Shown: positions 42,469-51,053, counted from the stretch's first letter. The stretch is DNA of 64,000 nt from SURF-21 sp964510515 (GCA_964510515.1 CAZEAU010000001.1:1-64000), one strand, 5' to 3'. The notes: generated from the sequence alone by a model not told the origin. Translations and numbers: made by a program.

Positions 42469-42572
42469 TCGCTCCGCACTCGCAGCTCTGACAGCACCTG
42501 CGGGCGCCCTTCTCTCGCGCATACTGCTCGCGAAAGTCGCTTCGGACCGGCCCCCGCTCACCCCGGGGTCAG
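42469..42572. repeat. Degenerate repeat, second family, copy 1
   Basis: TCGCTCCGCACTCGCAG (42469-42485) recurs exactly at 48019-48035. In both places a CGGACCGGCCCCCGCT / CAGATCGACCCCCGCT block follows, after about 80 bases here and 100 bases there. It lies outside supported genes. Confidence 0.5.
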
Positions 42573-42641
42573 CGTCTTGCTACGCGCGCTGAAGGCCGAA
42601 GGCCTGATGCGTGCAAGGTCAAGACCTGCGGGCACCTGCAG
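42565..42641. repeat. Related inverted unit beside repeat copy C
   Basis: GGGGTCAGCGTCTTGC at the left and GCAAGGTCAAGACCTGC at the right are inverted relative to each other, and both resemble the GGGGTCAGGTCTTG terminus of the dispersed repeat. It looks like a second, more decayed member directly upstream of copy C. Confidence 0.5.
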
Positions 42642-42676
42642 CAACCTCGAAATGCCGTTATCTATCGAGAGCCCAG

Positions 42677-42814
42677 CCTTCCGCATGCGAGCCGCTTCCT
42701 TAGATGACACGCTGGGAAGAACGCATGGGGCCACGTCTTGCAAAACCAAAGTAAAAGCCCGGGTGCGAACTGGGAGGATAGCGCAGCAAGCAAAGAACAA
42801 GACCTGACCCCATC
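42677..42814. repeat. Dispersed repeat copy C
   Basis: The core 42726-42814 matches copy A at about nine positions in ten and has the same inverted ends, TGGGGCCACGTCTTG and CAAGACCTGACCCCA. Similarity to copy A continues left to about 42677 (CCTTCCGCATGCGA, TGATGACACG-like block). It ends 6 bases from the stop codon of the DUF523 gene. Confidence 0.85.
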
Positions 42815-42820
42815 CGGGGG

Positions 42821-43762
42821 TCAGGGGAGGGAGGAGAGCTCCTCGGGGAAGGGGGAGAAGAAGGTCTGCTCCTCCAGGCGGGCGTGGCTGGAGCGCGCGA
42901 GGTGGGGGAGGGCGATGCGCAGGACCGCGCTCCAGGGCAGGGCGCGGTCGCGGTATGCCGCGAGGGCTTCATGCAGATGGTCCTCCTCCCGCGGGGCCGG
43001 GCGGGGCGAGAGGCGCTTCAGGACGCGCGCGAGAACGTCGGCGCGGGAGGAGCGGCGGGGGGGCGCGGAGAGGGCGCGCAGGAAATGCGAGCGGTAGGAG
43101 GGGAGGAGCTCGTCCACCTTCAGGCCGGCGCGATTGGCGAGGATGACGTCGAGCTCCTCGAGCTCTGCCGGGTCGTGGGCCATGAGCAGGAGCTGGTTGC
43201 GGGAGTGGAAAGCGATGAGCTCATCCAGGGCGCCCGTTCTCTCCATGCTCCTGAGGCGGGCCGCGGCGAAGATGCGGGTGAGGAAGCGCTCTCTCGCCTC
43301 CGTATCCTGCAGGGCCTGCTCCGATTCCACGGCGAGATGGGGGAAGGCCGCTTGCGCGGCGGCGGCGAACAGGCCGGGTCCTCTGCCCAGGACGCGGCAG
43401 TCGTCCGCGGCGGAATGGATATCGGCGTCTCCGGGGGCGCAGGAGGGGGAGCGCGCCTTGAGCAGGAAGCCGTCCACCTCCGGCAGTGAGGCCAGGAAGC
43501 CTGCTCGGAAAGCGAGCATCTCGCGGGTGAGGTCCCGCCGCGTCGCGGGCTGCACCAGGCGCAGCGCGCCCTGCTCCGACTCGATCCATATGGGTTCGCG
43601 CGGAACGCCCAGGCCCATCTCCGCCTCCGGGCATACGGTCCGGAAGGCCACGTGGGGGGAGAGCCGGCACACGAACCCGTCCGCGACCATCTCCCCGTCC
43701 CATCTGCAGGACTCGAAGCCCAGGCATCTGCTGACGACCACCTGGGGCTTGTTCTCAGGCAT
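42821..43762 (-). CDS. DUF523 and DUF1722 protein (YbgA-like fusion)
   Basis: The 313-residue protein joins an N-terminal DUF523 domain (VVVSRCLGFESCRWDG, VCPEAEMGLGVPREP, KARSPSC) to a C-terminal DUF1722 domain (LIAFHSRNQLLLMAHDP). The cysteines in VSRCLGFESC, VCPE and SPSC are conserved in DUF523 and could bind a metal cluster. The start is at MPENKPQVV, with GAGGGAGG upstream; a longer frame to 43924 is not supported. It follows the Na/phosphate cotransporter gene by 47 bases on the same strand. The exact function is unknown; the family has been linked to tRNA modification and to stress. Confidence 0.85.
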   Translation of the reverse strand: MPENKPQVVVSRCLGFESCRWDGEMVADGFVCRLSPHVAFRTVCPEAEMGLGVPREPIWIESEQGALRLVQPATRRDLTREMLAFRAGFLASLPEVDGFLLKARSPSCAPGDADIHSAADDCRVLGRGPGLFAAAAQAAFPHLAVESEQALQDTEARERFLTRIFAAARLRSMERTGALDELIAFHSRNQLLLMAHDPAELEELDVILANRAGLKVDELLPSYRSHFLRALSAPPRRSSRADVLARVLKRLSPRPAPREEDHLHEALAAYRDRALPWSAVLRIALPHLARSSHARLEEQTFFSPFPEELSSLP

Positions 43763-43809
43763 CGCGCCTCCCTCGCTCGGGGACGCCCCTGTCGCGGCGG
43801 CGGGGGCGC

Positions 43810-45483
43810 CTACAGCTTCTGCAGCTCCCCGGTGGTCACGTGGCCGACGTTGTTGGCGAGGTCGCCGATACGCTCCAGGTTGCCCAGGGTGTCCAGGTAG
43901 ATAACCCCCACGGTGCCATTGCACTCGCCGCGGTTGAGGCGCTTGAGGTGGTTGTCCCTGTACTTGGAGGCCATCTCGTCCACGTGGTGTTCCAGGTCCT
44001 GGAAATGAACGGCGGCCGGCGCGTCCTGGGACTCAAAGGCGTCCACTATGCCCTCGTACATCTCGAAGACGGTATCGGAGAGGTCGTCCAGCTCCACCGC
44101 GGCCGACCCGCTGAACCCCTCGCCGCTCTCCATCTTGTTCAGGGCCAGGTACATGATATTCTCGGCGTGGTCTCCGATGCGCTCGATGTCGTTGACGGCG
44201 TGCATGAACCCCACCAGCTGCTCGGACTGCTCGAAGGTGAGGGGCACCTGCGAGAGCTTGGAGAGGTAGGTGTTGATGGAGTTGGCGAGGCCGTCCACGA
44301 TGGACTCCAGCTCCATGACGTGCTTCTTCCCGCCGCGCTCGTGCTTCTTGAGATAGCCCAGGCTGGCGTGCAGCATGTCCAGGGTGATGCGCCCCATGCG
44401 GGTAATCTCCTTGCGGGCCATCTCCAGGGCCATGGCCGGGCTGTGAAAGATGCGCGGGTCGAGGAAGAGGGGGTCGCGCAGTATCTCCGGCTCGGCGCCC
44501 TTCTTGATCTTCTTGACCAGGGCCGCGAACTGGGTCAGGAGGGGCAGGAAGGCGATGGCCACGAAGAGGTTGAAAAAGGTGTGCGCCCAGGCTATCTGGC
44601 GCCCGATATCGCTCTCACCCGTTCCCAACCCCCCGCTTGCCCAGCGCACCAGGTCGGGCAGCCAGGCGAGGAAGGGAAGGACCAGGATGACCCCCCCGAT
44701 CTTGAACAGATAGTGCGCCCATGCCACGCGCTTGGCGGGCAGGCTGGTGCCCAGGCTGGCTATCCAGGCGGTTATGCAGGTGCCGATATTGCAGCCCAGG
44801 ATGACGGGGATGGCTATGCGCAGCGGGTCGGCGCCGCCGATGCTCAGCGCTCCCGTCGCGCCCATGGCCACCAGCATGGAGGTGGTCGCCGAGGAGCTCT
44901 GCACCAGGCTGGTGAAGACCAGGCCCAGCAGCAGGCTCAGGTACCACCTGTCGCCCAGGGCGTTCACCCAGCTCTGGAAGAAGCCGGAGTCCTTGAGGGG
45001 GGACATGCCCCCCTTCATGAACTCCATGCCCAGGAAGAGCAGGCCGAAACCGAGGATGACCTCGCCGCTGTATTTGACCACCCGGCGGTTTCCCGCCAGG
45101 AAGAGCAGCAGCCCGATGCCGATACAGGGGAAGGAGAGGTAGAGGATGACGTCGAAGGCGACAATCTGGGCGGTGATGGTGGTCCCGATGTCCGCGCCCA
45201 GGATGACCCCCAGGGATTGGGTGAAGGTCATCAGCCCGGCGTTCACGAACCCCACCAGCATGACCGTGGTCGCCGACGAGCTCTGGATGAGCGTGGTGAC
45301 AATCGTGCCCGCCGCGAGGCCGCGGTAGCGTGTCTTGGTGAAGGTCTCGAGCATGCGGCGCAGCCTGTCTCCCGCCGCCAGCTGCAGGCCCTCGTTCATG
45401 AGCAGCATGCCGTAGAGGAACATGCCGATGCCGCCGCCGAGTGCGAGCACTCCGAACCAGACGGAAGTGGCCTCAAGGTTCAT
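43810..45483 (-). CDS. Na/phosphate cotransporter with PhoU-like domain
   Basis: The 557-residue membrane protein has two NptA-type repeats, each with the phosphate signature QSSSATT (TTLIQSSSATTVML; TSLVQSSSATTSML), about nine helices, and a cytosolic C-terminal PhoU-like helical domain (HAVNDIERIGDHAENIMYL; LDTLGNLERIGDLANNV). It should import phosphate with sodium, tuned by the PhoU part. The start MNLEATSVWFG fits the family; a GTG seven codons upstream (45504) is possible. A strong promoter lies upstream on the minus strand. Confidence 0.92.
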   Translation of the reverse strand: MNLEATSVWFGVLALGGGIGMFLYGMLLMNEGLQLAAGDRLRRMLETFTKTRYRGLAAGTIVTTLIQSSSATTVMLVGFVNAGLMTFTQSLGVILGADIGTTITAQIVAFDVILYLSFPCIGIGLLLFLAGNRRVVKYSGEVILGFGLLFLGMEFMKGGMSPLKDSGFFQSWVNALGDRWYLSLLLGLVFTSLVQSSSATTSMLVAMGATGALSIGGADPLRIAIPVILGCNIGTCITAWIASLGTSLPAKRVAWAHYLFKIGGVILVLPFLAWLPDLVRWASGGLGTGESDIGRQIAWAHTFFNLFVAIAFLPLLTQFAALVKKIKKGAEPEILRDPLFLDPRIFHSPAMALEMARKEITRMGRITLDMLHASLGYLKKHERGGKKHVMELESIVDGLANSINTYLSKLSQVPLTFEQSEQLVGFMHAVNDIERIGDHAENIMYLALNKMESGEGFSGSAAVELDDLSDTVFEMYEGIVDAFESQDAPAAVHFQDLEHHVDEMASKYRDNHLKRLNRGECNGTVGVIYLDTLGNLERIGDLANNVGHVTTGELQKL

Positions 45484-45545
45484 GTGGCGATACCCCCGGG
45501 TCACATGTCTCGACCCTCACAGCTGCGCTCCTTTCCCAAGCCGTG

Positions 45546-45574
45546 ATTATATATATAAAGTGGCGAGCCCTCAA
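45546..45574 (-). promoter_or_regulatory. Promoter of the Na/phosphate cotransporter
   Basis: Read on the minus strand: TTGAGG, 17 bases, perfect TATAAT. It lies about 63 bases upstream of the chosen start. Confidence 0.7.
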
Positions 45575-45665
45575 GGGGTCTCTTCCCGTCGCGGGCGGTG
45601 TTTTCCAAGGCCGTAACCCGCGCTTGAGCTGCACCTATACATGCTGCAAGGGGGCCATGTTTTAA

Positions 45666-45694
45666 TTGACTGTGCAAGGGGTTGATGATAATCT
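45666..45694 (+). promoter_or_regulatory. Promoter of the crotonase / acyl-CoA dehydrogenase pair
   Basis: TTGACT, 17 bases, TAATCT. It leaves a leader of about 185 bases before the crotonase ATG. Confidence 0.65.
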
Positions 45695-45886
45695 GATAAA
45701 GGTTCACCCGCGGGGAGGGGTCGCCCGGAAAGAGCCCTCTTCCACCCATGTTCGATTCCGAGGGATGTGATTCTCACCGAGGACGCAGAAGCCGGGGCAA
45801 CCCGGGGCCAGAAGAGGAGGTGAGAGCCGAAACCCAGGTTCTTATGCGATGAAGGGCTGTGTTCACGAGAAAAAGAGAGGTGGCAT

Positions 45887-46678
45887 ATGGCGTACGACTA
45901 CGAATTGGTGAAAGTGGACGTCGTGGACGGGGTGGCCACGATGACCCTCAACCGCCCCCCGCTCAATCCCCTCAACGCGGAACTGAGCCTGCAGATAGGC
46001 CTTTGTGCCGACGAGCTCTCCATGGACGACGAGGTGAGGGCGGTGGTCCTCACCGGCGGAGAGGAGCATTTCGCAGCGGGAGCCGACATCAAGATGATGG
46101 TGGAGATGAACGCGGTGGTGGTCACCAAGTTCGTGGGCAAGCTGCAGGAGAGTTTCACCAAGGTGGAGAACATACCCAAGCCGGTCATAGCGGCCATCAA
46201 CGGCTTCGCCCTTGGTGGAGGCTGCGAGCTGGCCATCTGCGCCGACTGGCGCTACGCACACGAGGACGCCAAGATCGGGCAGCCCGAGATACTGCTGGGC
46301 ATCATCCCCGGGGCGGGCGGCACCCAGAGGCTGCCCAGGCTCATCGGCCCGGCCATGGCCAAGGAGATGATCTACAGCGGCCGTTTCTACAGCGCCCAAC
46401 AGTGCTATGAGATGGGCCTGGTGCAGAAGGTGGTCAGCGGGGAGGAGTCGGTCATCGCCTACGCCCAGAAGATAGCGGACAGGTACGCGAAGGGGGCGGC
46501 GGTGGCCCTGGCCATGGCCAAGAAGTCGATCAACAAGGGCGTGGAATGCTCCATCGAGGAGGGCCTGATCATCGAGGCCCAGAGCATGTCCCTGTGTTTC
46601 GCCTCCGAGGACCAGAGAATAGGTATGCGCACCTTCCTCGAGGAGGGCCCGGGCAAGGCCAAGTTCACGGGAAGGTAG
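45887..46678 (+). CDS. Enoyl-CoA hydratase/isomerase (crotonase)
   Basis: The 263-residue crotonase-fold enzyme adds water to 2-enoyl-CoA in beta-oxidation. The oxyanion segment HFAAGADIKMM and both acid-base glutamates are visible, in ALGGGCELAICADWR and QPEILLGIIPGAGGTQRLP, so it is a hydratase rather than an inactive paralogue. AGAGAGGTGG precedes the ATG. It is followed after 103 bases by an acyl-CoA dehydrogenase; together they cover the first two steps of beta-oxidation. Confidence 0.93.
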   Translation: MAYDYELVKVDVVDGVATMTLNRPPLNPLNAELSLQIGLCADELSMDDEVRAVVLTGGEEHFAAGADIKMMVEMNAVVVTKFVGKLQESFTKVENIPKPVIAAINGFALGGGCELAICADWRYAHEDAKIGQPEILLGIIPGAGGTQRLPRLIGPAMAKEMIYSGRFYSAQQCYEMGLVQKVVSGEESVIAYAQKIADRYAKGAAVALAMAKKSINKGVECSIEEGLIIEAQSMSLCFASEDQRIGMRTFLEEGPGKAKFTGR

Positions 46679-46781
46679 AGGCGCGTACTCGATTACATAG
46701 ATGGGCGGCAACGCCCGCTGCGCTTGCGGCAGTAAGAACATGAACCCGAGAAGGAGTTCGGAAAGGTAAGGAGGTTCTTTC

Positions 46782-47951
46782 ATGGTAGATTTCGAACTCA
46801 CGGAAGAGCAAAAAGCAGCCGTCAAGATGGCCCATGACTTCGCTCTCAACGAGATGCGCCCCATAGCGCTGGAGTGCGACCAGCAGGGCACGGTCCCCGA
46901 CGACCTGGTGAAGAAAGCCGCCGCGGCCGGGCTCACCGCCATGGCCATCCCCGAGGAATACGGCGGGGGGGGGCTGGACCACATCACCGCGTCCATGGTC
47001 AGCGAGGAGCTCGCCTGGGGGTGCGCCGGCATCGCCACCACCCTGGGCGCCAACAGCCTGGCCACCACCCCCATGGTCATCGCCGCCAACGAGGAGCAGA
47101 AGAAGGAATACTTCCCGCGCCTGTGCGATCCCGACGACCCCAAGTTCGCGGCCTTCTGCCTCACCGAGCCGGGGGCGGGGTCCGACGCGGCCGCCATCTC
47201 CACCATCATCAAGGAGGAGGGTGACCACTACCTGATCAACGGGCAGAAGTGCTTCATCACCAACGGCGGCATCGCCGATTTCTACTCCGTGTTCTGCACC
47301 TTTGACAAGGAGAAGAAGTACGGGGGCATCGGCGCGGTCATCGTCGAGCGCTCCTACGAAGGCGTCTCCATCGGCAAGCACGAGGACAAGATGGGCATCC
47401 GCGCCTCGAACACCTCCGAGGTCATCTTCGACAACGTCAAGGTGCCCAAGGAGAATCTCTTCGTCCCCATGGGCCAGGGCTTCTACAACGTCATGACCAC
47501 CCTGGACCTCACGCGCGCCAGCGTGGCCGCGCTGGCCATCGGCGTGTCCCGTGCCGCCTACGAGGAGGCCCTCAAGTACTCCAAGGAGAGGGTGCAGTTC
47601 GGGCGCCCCATCATAGCCCAGCAGTCCATCAGCTTCATGCTCGCCGATATGGCCATGAAGATCGAGGCCGGCCGTCGTCTCTATCAGCTGGCGGCCTGGA
47701 AGGCCTACAAGGGCCTGCCCTGCTCGCTCGAGTCCTCCTACGCCAAGGCCTTCTGCGGCGACGTGGTCATGGAGGTCACGGTGAACGCGGTACAGGTCCA
47801 CGGTGGCTACGGCTACATGAAGGAATACCTGGTGGAGAAGCTGATGCGCGACGCCAAGATCATGCAGATCTACGAGGGCACGGCCCAGATACAGCGCGTG
47901 GTCATCGGCGCCAACCTCATGGGCGTGACCGACACCTATCCCTGGGGCTAG
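46782..47951 (+). CDS. Acyl-CoA dehydrogenase
   Basis: A complete 389-residue enzyme with FCLTEPGAGSDAAAIST, CFITNGGIADFYSV, RVQFGRPI, VHGGYGYMKEYLVEKLM and the catalytic QIYEGTAQIQR. TAAGGAGG precedes the ATG. It pairs with the crotonase gene and probably yields reduced ETF for the Hdr-Flx route. It is one of five dehydrogenase-family genes in the window, four of which keep the catalytic glutamate. Confidence 0.94.
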   Translation: MVDFELTEEQKAAVKMAHDFALNEMRPIALECDQQGTVPDDLVKKAAAAGLTAMAIPEEYGGGGLDHITASMVSEELAWGCAGIATTLGANSLATTPMVIAANEEQKKEYFPRLCDPDDPKFAAFCLTEPGAGSDAAAISTIIKEEGDHYLINGQKCFITNGGIADFYSVFCTFDKEKKYGGIGAVIVERSYEGVSIGKHEDKMGIRASNTSEVIFDNVKVPKENLFVPMGQGFYNVMTTLDLTRASVAALAIGVSRAAYEEALKYSKERVQFGRPIIAQQSISFMLADMAMKIEAGRRLYQLAAWKAYKGLPCSLESSYAKAFCGDVVMEVTVNAVQVHGGYGYMKEYLVEKLMRDAKIMQIYEGTAQIQRVVIGANLMGVTDTYPWG

Positions 47952-47966
47952 GCAAGAAAACGGCGG

Positions 47967-47990
47967 GGGGCGCCTGCGGGCGCCCCTTTT
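47967..47990 (+). terminator. Intrinsic terminator
   Basis: GGGGCGCC, loop TGCG, GGCGCCCC followed by TTTTCATTT, 15 bases after the dehydrogenase stop. Confidence 0.85.
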
Positions 47991-48018
47991 CATTTCCCGA
48001 GCCCGGTGGCAACCATCT

Positions 48019-48151
48019 TCGCTCCGCACTCGCAGGCTGCAAACAGAGCATGATCTTGGCTCACAATCAGTGGGCGCGAGCCTGCTTTCCTCTGCGCCGC
48101 CCGCGCAGGTTGCCTCAGATCGACCCCCGCTTCCCGGGCACATCTTCTGCG
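48019..48151. repeat. Degenerate repeat, second family, copy 2
   Basis: Shares TCGCTCCGCACTCGCAG exactly with 42469-42485 and a later GACCCCCGCT block ahead of CATCTTCTGC. The rest of the 290-base gap between genes shows nothing I can name. Confidence 0.5.
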
Positions 48152-48245
48152 CGGACGACACGCGAGCCGTCATATCCCCGCCGCAAGGCTTGAGTGCACG
48201 TTTCTTTGTATGGGTGTGAGCCATGCCGGTGATATCATGATTTGT

Positions 48246-49241
48246 ATGGCGAAAATCGCTATTACCACAACGGTGCCAATCGAGGTCATCTACGCCGCCG
48301 GGCACGTGCCGGTGGACCTCAACAACGTCTTCGTGTCCCATCCCGATCGCGAGGGGCTGATGGACGAGGCGGAGGCGGTGGGCTTCCCGCGCTCCTTCTG
48401 CGCCTGGACCAAGGGGATATACGGCGCGGTGAGGGAGATGCGGGACCTGGAGGCGGTGGTGGCCGTCACCCGGGGGGACTGCTCCAATACCCAGGCGCTC
48501 ATGGAGACGCTGCAGTCGGAGGGGATGAGGGTCATTCCCTTCGCCTACCCGTATGAGCGCGAATACGGCCTGCTGCGGGCGCAGATGGAGGTGTTCATGC
48601 GGCAGCTGGGGGCGGAGGCGGGAGCGGTGGAGGAGAGCACGCGCCGCCTGGACGCCGTGCGCGCCCGGGCCCACGAGGTCGACCGCCTCACTTGGGAGGA
48701 GGGGCTGGTGAGCGGGCTGGAGAACCACCTCTCCCTGGTAAGTTGCAGCGACATGGAGGGCGATCCGGAGGCTTTCGCGGAGAAGCTGGACGCCCTCATC
48801 GCCCGGGCGCGCGCCCGGCAGGGCGGCCCCTTCCGCCCCGCCGGGGACATGGTGCGGCTGGGCTATGTGGGCGTGCCCCCCATCGCCCCCGCGCTCTACG
48901 ATTTCCTCGAGGGCCTGGGGGCGAGGGTCGTCTTCAACGAGACGCAGCGCCAGTTCAGCCTGCCCTCCCCGGCGAGCGACCCGGTGGAGAAGTATCGTCT
49001 CTACAGCTACCCCTACTCGGTCTTCTACCGCCTGGAGGACATCGCGCGCGAGGTGGAGCGCCGGCGCCTGGCGGGGGTCATCCACTACGTGCAGAGCTTC
49101 TGTTTCCGCCAGGTGGAGAACATAATCCTGAGGAAATACCTGGGAGTCCCCCTGCTCAACCTGGAGCTGGACCGCAGCGCCGACATCGATGCCAGAACGG
49201 CGACGCGGCTGGAGAGCTTCGTCTCCATGCTCCGGGACTGA
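48246..49241 (+). CDS. 2-hydroxyacyl-CoA dehydratase family protein (single subunit)
   Basis: The 331-residue protein belongs to the HgdB/BcrB/FldB-type family that carries a cysteine-ligated [4Fe-4S] cluster: FCAWTKGIYG (Cys52), VTRGDCSN (Cys79) and YVQSFCFRQVENI. Family enzymes need a second subunit and an ATP-driven activator, and neither is encoded nearby. It lies 90 bases before queD in the same direction, and an accessory role in the deazaguanine cluster is possible. The start at MAKIAITTTVPIEV is preferred over upstream ATGs at 48210 and 48237 on family fit; no ribosome site is strong. Confidence 0.78.
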   Translation: MAKIAITTTVPIEVIYAAGHVPVDLNNVFVSHPDREGLMDEAEAVGFPRSFCAWTKGIYGAVREMRDLEAVVAVTRGDCSNTQALMETLQSEGMRVIPFAYPYEREYGLLRAQMEVFMRQLGAEAGAVEESTRRLDAVRARAHEVDRLTWEEGLVSGLENHLSLVSCSDMEGDPEAFAEKLDALIARARARQGGPFRPAGDMVRLGYVGVPPIAPALYDFLEGLGARVVFNETQRQFSLPSPASDPVEKYRLYSYPYSVFYRLEDIAREVERRRLAGVIHYVQSFCFRQVENIILRKYLGVPLLNLELDRSADIDARTATRLESFVSMLRD

Positions 49242-49331
49242 GGGGCGAGCCATGGCGCGGCCGCCGCCGCGGGGCCGTATGCTAACATCGTAGGCGGGAA
49301 GGCCCGTGGCGGGAAAGGAGGGGATGCGCGG

Positions 49332-49721
49332 ATGGCGGGGATATACGAGATCAGCGCGAGCGCGCATTTCGACGCCGCCCACAAGCTCAGGGACTACGAG
49401 GGGAAGTGCGCCCGCATGCACGGCCACAGCTTCCGCGTGGAGGCCGCGCTGGCGGGTTCCGACCTGGGACCGGCGCAGCTGCTGGTCGATTTCAACGACC
49501 TCAGGCGCCTGCTGCGGGAGGCCATAGAGCCCTTCGACCATTGCTGCCTCAACGAGGTGCCTCCTTTCACCGAGATCTCTCCGACCTCGGAGAACCTGGC
49601 GCGCGTAATCTTCCACTCCCTGCAGCAAAGGGTGCGCGGCCTGGCGCCGGGGGTGCGCCTGGCCTGGGTCGGCGTGTCCGAATCGCCCGACACCAGGGCC
49701 GTCTATCGGGAGGCGGAATGA
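49332..49721 (+). CDS. queD: 6-carboxytetrahydropterin synthase
   Basis: The 129-residue enzyme converts dihydroneopterin triphosphate to 6-carboxy-tetrahydropterin, the first committed step to 7-cyano-7-deazaguanine. Zinc ligands are His17 (HFDAAH), His30 and His32 (MHGHSF), and the catalytic cysteine is Cys26. AAAGGAGGGG precedes the ATG. It overlaps queC by four bases (ATGA). No folE-type cyclohydrolase is in the window. Confidence 0.9.
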   Translation: MAGIYEISASAHFDAAHKLRDYEGKCARMHGHSFRVEAALAGSDLGPAQLLVDFNDLRRLLREAIEPFDHCCLNEVPPFTEISPTSENLARVIFHSLQQRVRGLAPGVRLAWVGVSESPDTRAVYREAE

Positions 49722-50419
49722 GCGGGGGGAGCAATGTCCTGCTCCTCTCCGCCGGCCTGGACTCCGCGGTGAACTTCCTCATCGCCCGCGAGCGCGGGGG
49801 GGTGGAGGTCGCGGTCACCGTGGACTACGGGCAGCGGGCGGCGCGGCGCGAGAGGGAGAGGGCGCGCGCCTTCTGTGACGCCTACGGCGTGCGGCACCTG
49901 GAGCTGGACGCGGGCTGGCTCGCAGGCGTAGCCCCGACGGCTCTCACCGCGGGGCCCGTCCCGCCGCCGCGGGTGAGCCCGGAGCAACTGGCGGAGGCGG
50001 ACCTCGTGCGCGAGAGCAGGGGGGCGGTATGGGTGCCCAACCGCAACGGCCTGCTGGCGAACATGGCGGCCTGCGTGGCCGAGGCCGCGGGGGTGCCCTG
50101 GATAGTGATGGGGCTCAACGCCGAGGAAGGGGCCTTCTTCCCCGACAACTCCGCCGCCTTCGTGCGGGAGACGAACCGCGCCCTGGGGCACTCGACGCGC
50201 TCGCGCGTGAAGGTGCGCAGCTTCACCATCACCTGGGAGAAAATAGATATTATGCGCGAGGCGATAGCTCGCGAGCTGGACTTTCGCCACTTGTGGTCGT
50301 GCTATAATGGGGAGCAACTGATGTGCGGTCGCTGCGAGTCCTGCGCCCGTCTCATCGCTTCCGCGCGGCGCGTGGGGGCGGTGGAGCGGCTGCGAGGGCT
50401 CGTTTCGCATCTGTTCTGA
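49718..50419 (+). CDS. queC: 7-cyano-7-deazaguanine synthase
   Basis: The 233-residue ATP-dependent enzyme turns 7-carboxy-7-deazaguanine into preQ0. The P-loop reads LLLSAGLDSAV (Ala in place of the more usual Gly), with WVPNRNGLLANMA and the zinc site CYNGEQLMCGRCESC. The ATG overlaps the queD stop. The product may serve queuosine in tRNA or a deazapurine DNA modification; no DNA-modification (Dpd) genes are seen here. Confidence 0.9.
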   Translation: MSGGSNVLLLSAGLDSAVNFLIARERGGVEVAVTVDYGQRAARRERERARAFCDAYGVRHLELDAGWLAGVAPTALTAGPVPPPRVSPEQLAEADLVRESRGAVWVPNRNGLLANMAACVAEAAGVPWIVMGLNAEEGAFFPDNSAAFVRETNRALGHSTRSRVKVRSFTITWEKIDIMREAIARELDFRHLWSCYNGEQLMCGRCESCARLIASARRVGAVERLRGLVSHLF

Positions 50420-50454
50420 GCGCAGGGGTGTCGTGGCCATGGCCGGGAGGGGGC

Positions 50455-51042
50455 ATGAAAGGGAAGTATATCAAGGGCAGGAAGATCACCTACGACGGCA
50501 CGCAACTGCGTTCGCTCTACTCTTACCGCGAGCATGACTTGCAGGGGGACTCCATACTCGCCTTCCGCGGGCCGTGCCGGGTGGGGACGGAGGACCTCGT
50601 GGACCTGGAGGACGCGAAAAGCGGCTCCGTGATAAATAGCGAGGAGATGGCGCACTTCATCGTGGAGCTCTTCGCGGGCGACCTGGACCGTACCGTGGTC
50701 ATACAGAGGCTTTTCCTCTGCGTGGTCAAGGACGTGATCGAGAAGCTGCGGCCCGAGCTCTTCATCAGCAGGCGCGGAGACGACCTCTACATCGAGCTGG
50801 AGGCGGGGGAGGAGGAGGGAGGGGACCGCAAGCTCACCGTCTCGGTGGCCACGGCGAGCCCGGTGTCGACCCTCATCCACCTGGGCATCAACGTGCGCAG
50901 CGAGAACACCCCCGTGCCCACCCTGGGCCTGGACGACCTGGGCGTCCCCGTGGATGATTTCGTGCTCGAGGTGCTGCGGGGCTTCATCGACGAGATGAAG
51001 GGCATCGAGCGGGCGCGCTGCAAGGTCAGGGGCGTGAGCTGA
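50455..51042 (+). CDS. DUF366 family protein
   Basis: The 195-residue protein, starting MKGKYIKGRKITYDGTQLRS, fits DUF366, an uncharacterised family. Conserved-looking segments are FRGPCRVGTEDLVDLED and TPVPTLGLDDLGV. It lies between queC and queE with short gaps, so it is probably co-expressed with them; a role in deazaguanine metabolism is inference from location only. It has no signal or membrane segment. Confidence 0.8.
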   Translation: MKGKYIKGRKITYDGTQLRSLYSYREHDLQGDSILAFRGPCRVGTEDLVDLEDAKSGSVINSEEMAHFIVELFAGDLDRTVVIQRLFLCVVKDVIEKLRPELFISRRGDDLYIELEAGEEEGGDRKLTVSVATASPVSTLIHLGINVRSENTPVPTLGLDDLGVPVDDFVLEVLRGFIDEMKGIERARCKVRGVS

Positions 51043-51053
51043 GGAGGGCCCGC

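Larger units (their letters stand above)
45484..45886. other. Gap between divergent genes
   Basis: About 400 bases holding two divergent promoters (listed separately) and a leader for the crotonase gene. In that leader CCGGG-GCAA-CCCGG (45792-45805) forms a small stem with a GNRA tetraloop next to GACGCAGAAGCC. I do not recognise a known riboswitch. Confidence 0.4.

Noticed and set aside
42397..42470. GCGCGGGGGG-type tract as a possible functional repeat
   Set aside because: It is simple low-complexity sequence of G and C runs without a longer unit or partner copy.
45775..45830. Cyclic-di-GMP (GEMM) riboswitch, because of GACGCAGAAGCC and a GNRA loop
   Set aside because: The order of elements does not fit: the tetraloop hairpin follows instead of precedes the GACGCAAAGC-like block, and the CAGGGCAAACC segment is missing.
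46665..49628. A 987-residue open frame on the minus strand
   Set aside because: It crosses an acyl-CoA dehydrogenase, a terminator, a repeat and two other genes on the opposite strand, and no protein family is recognisable.
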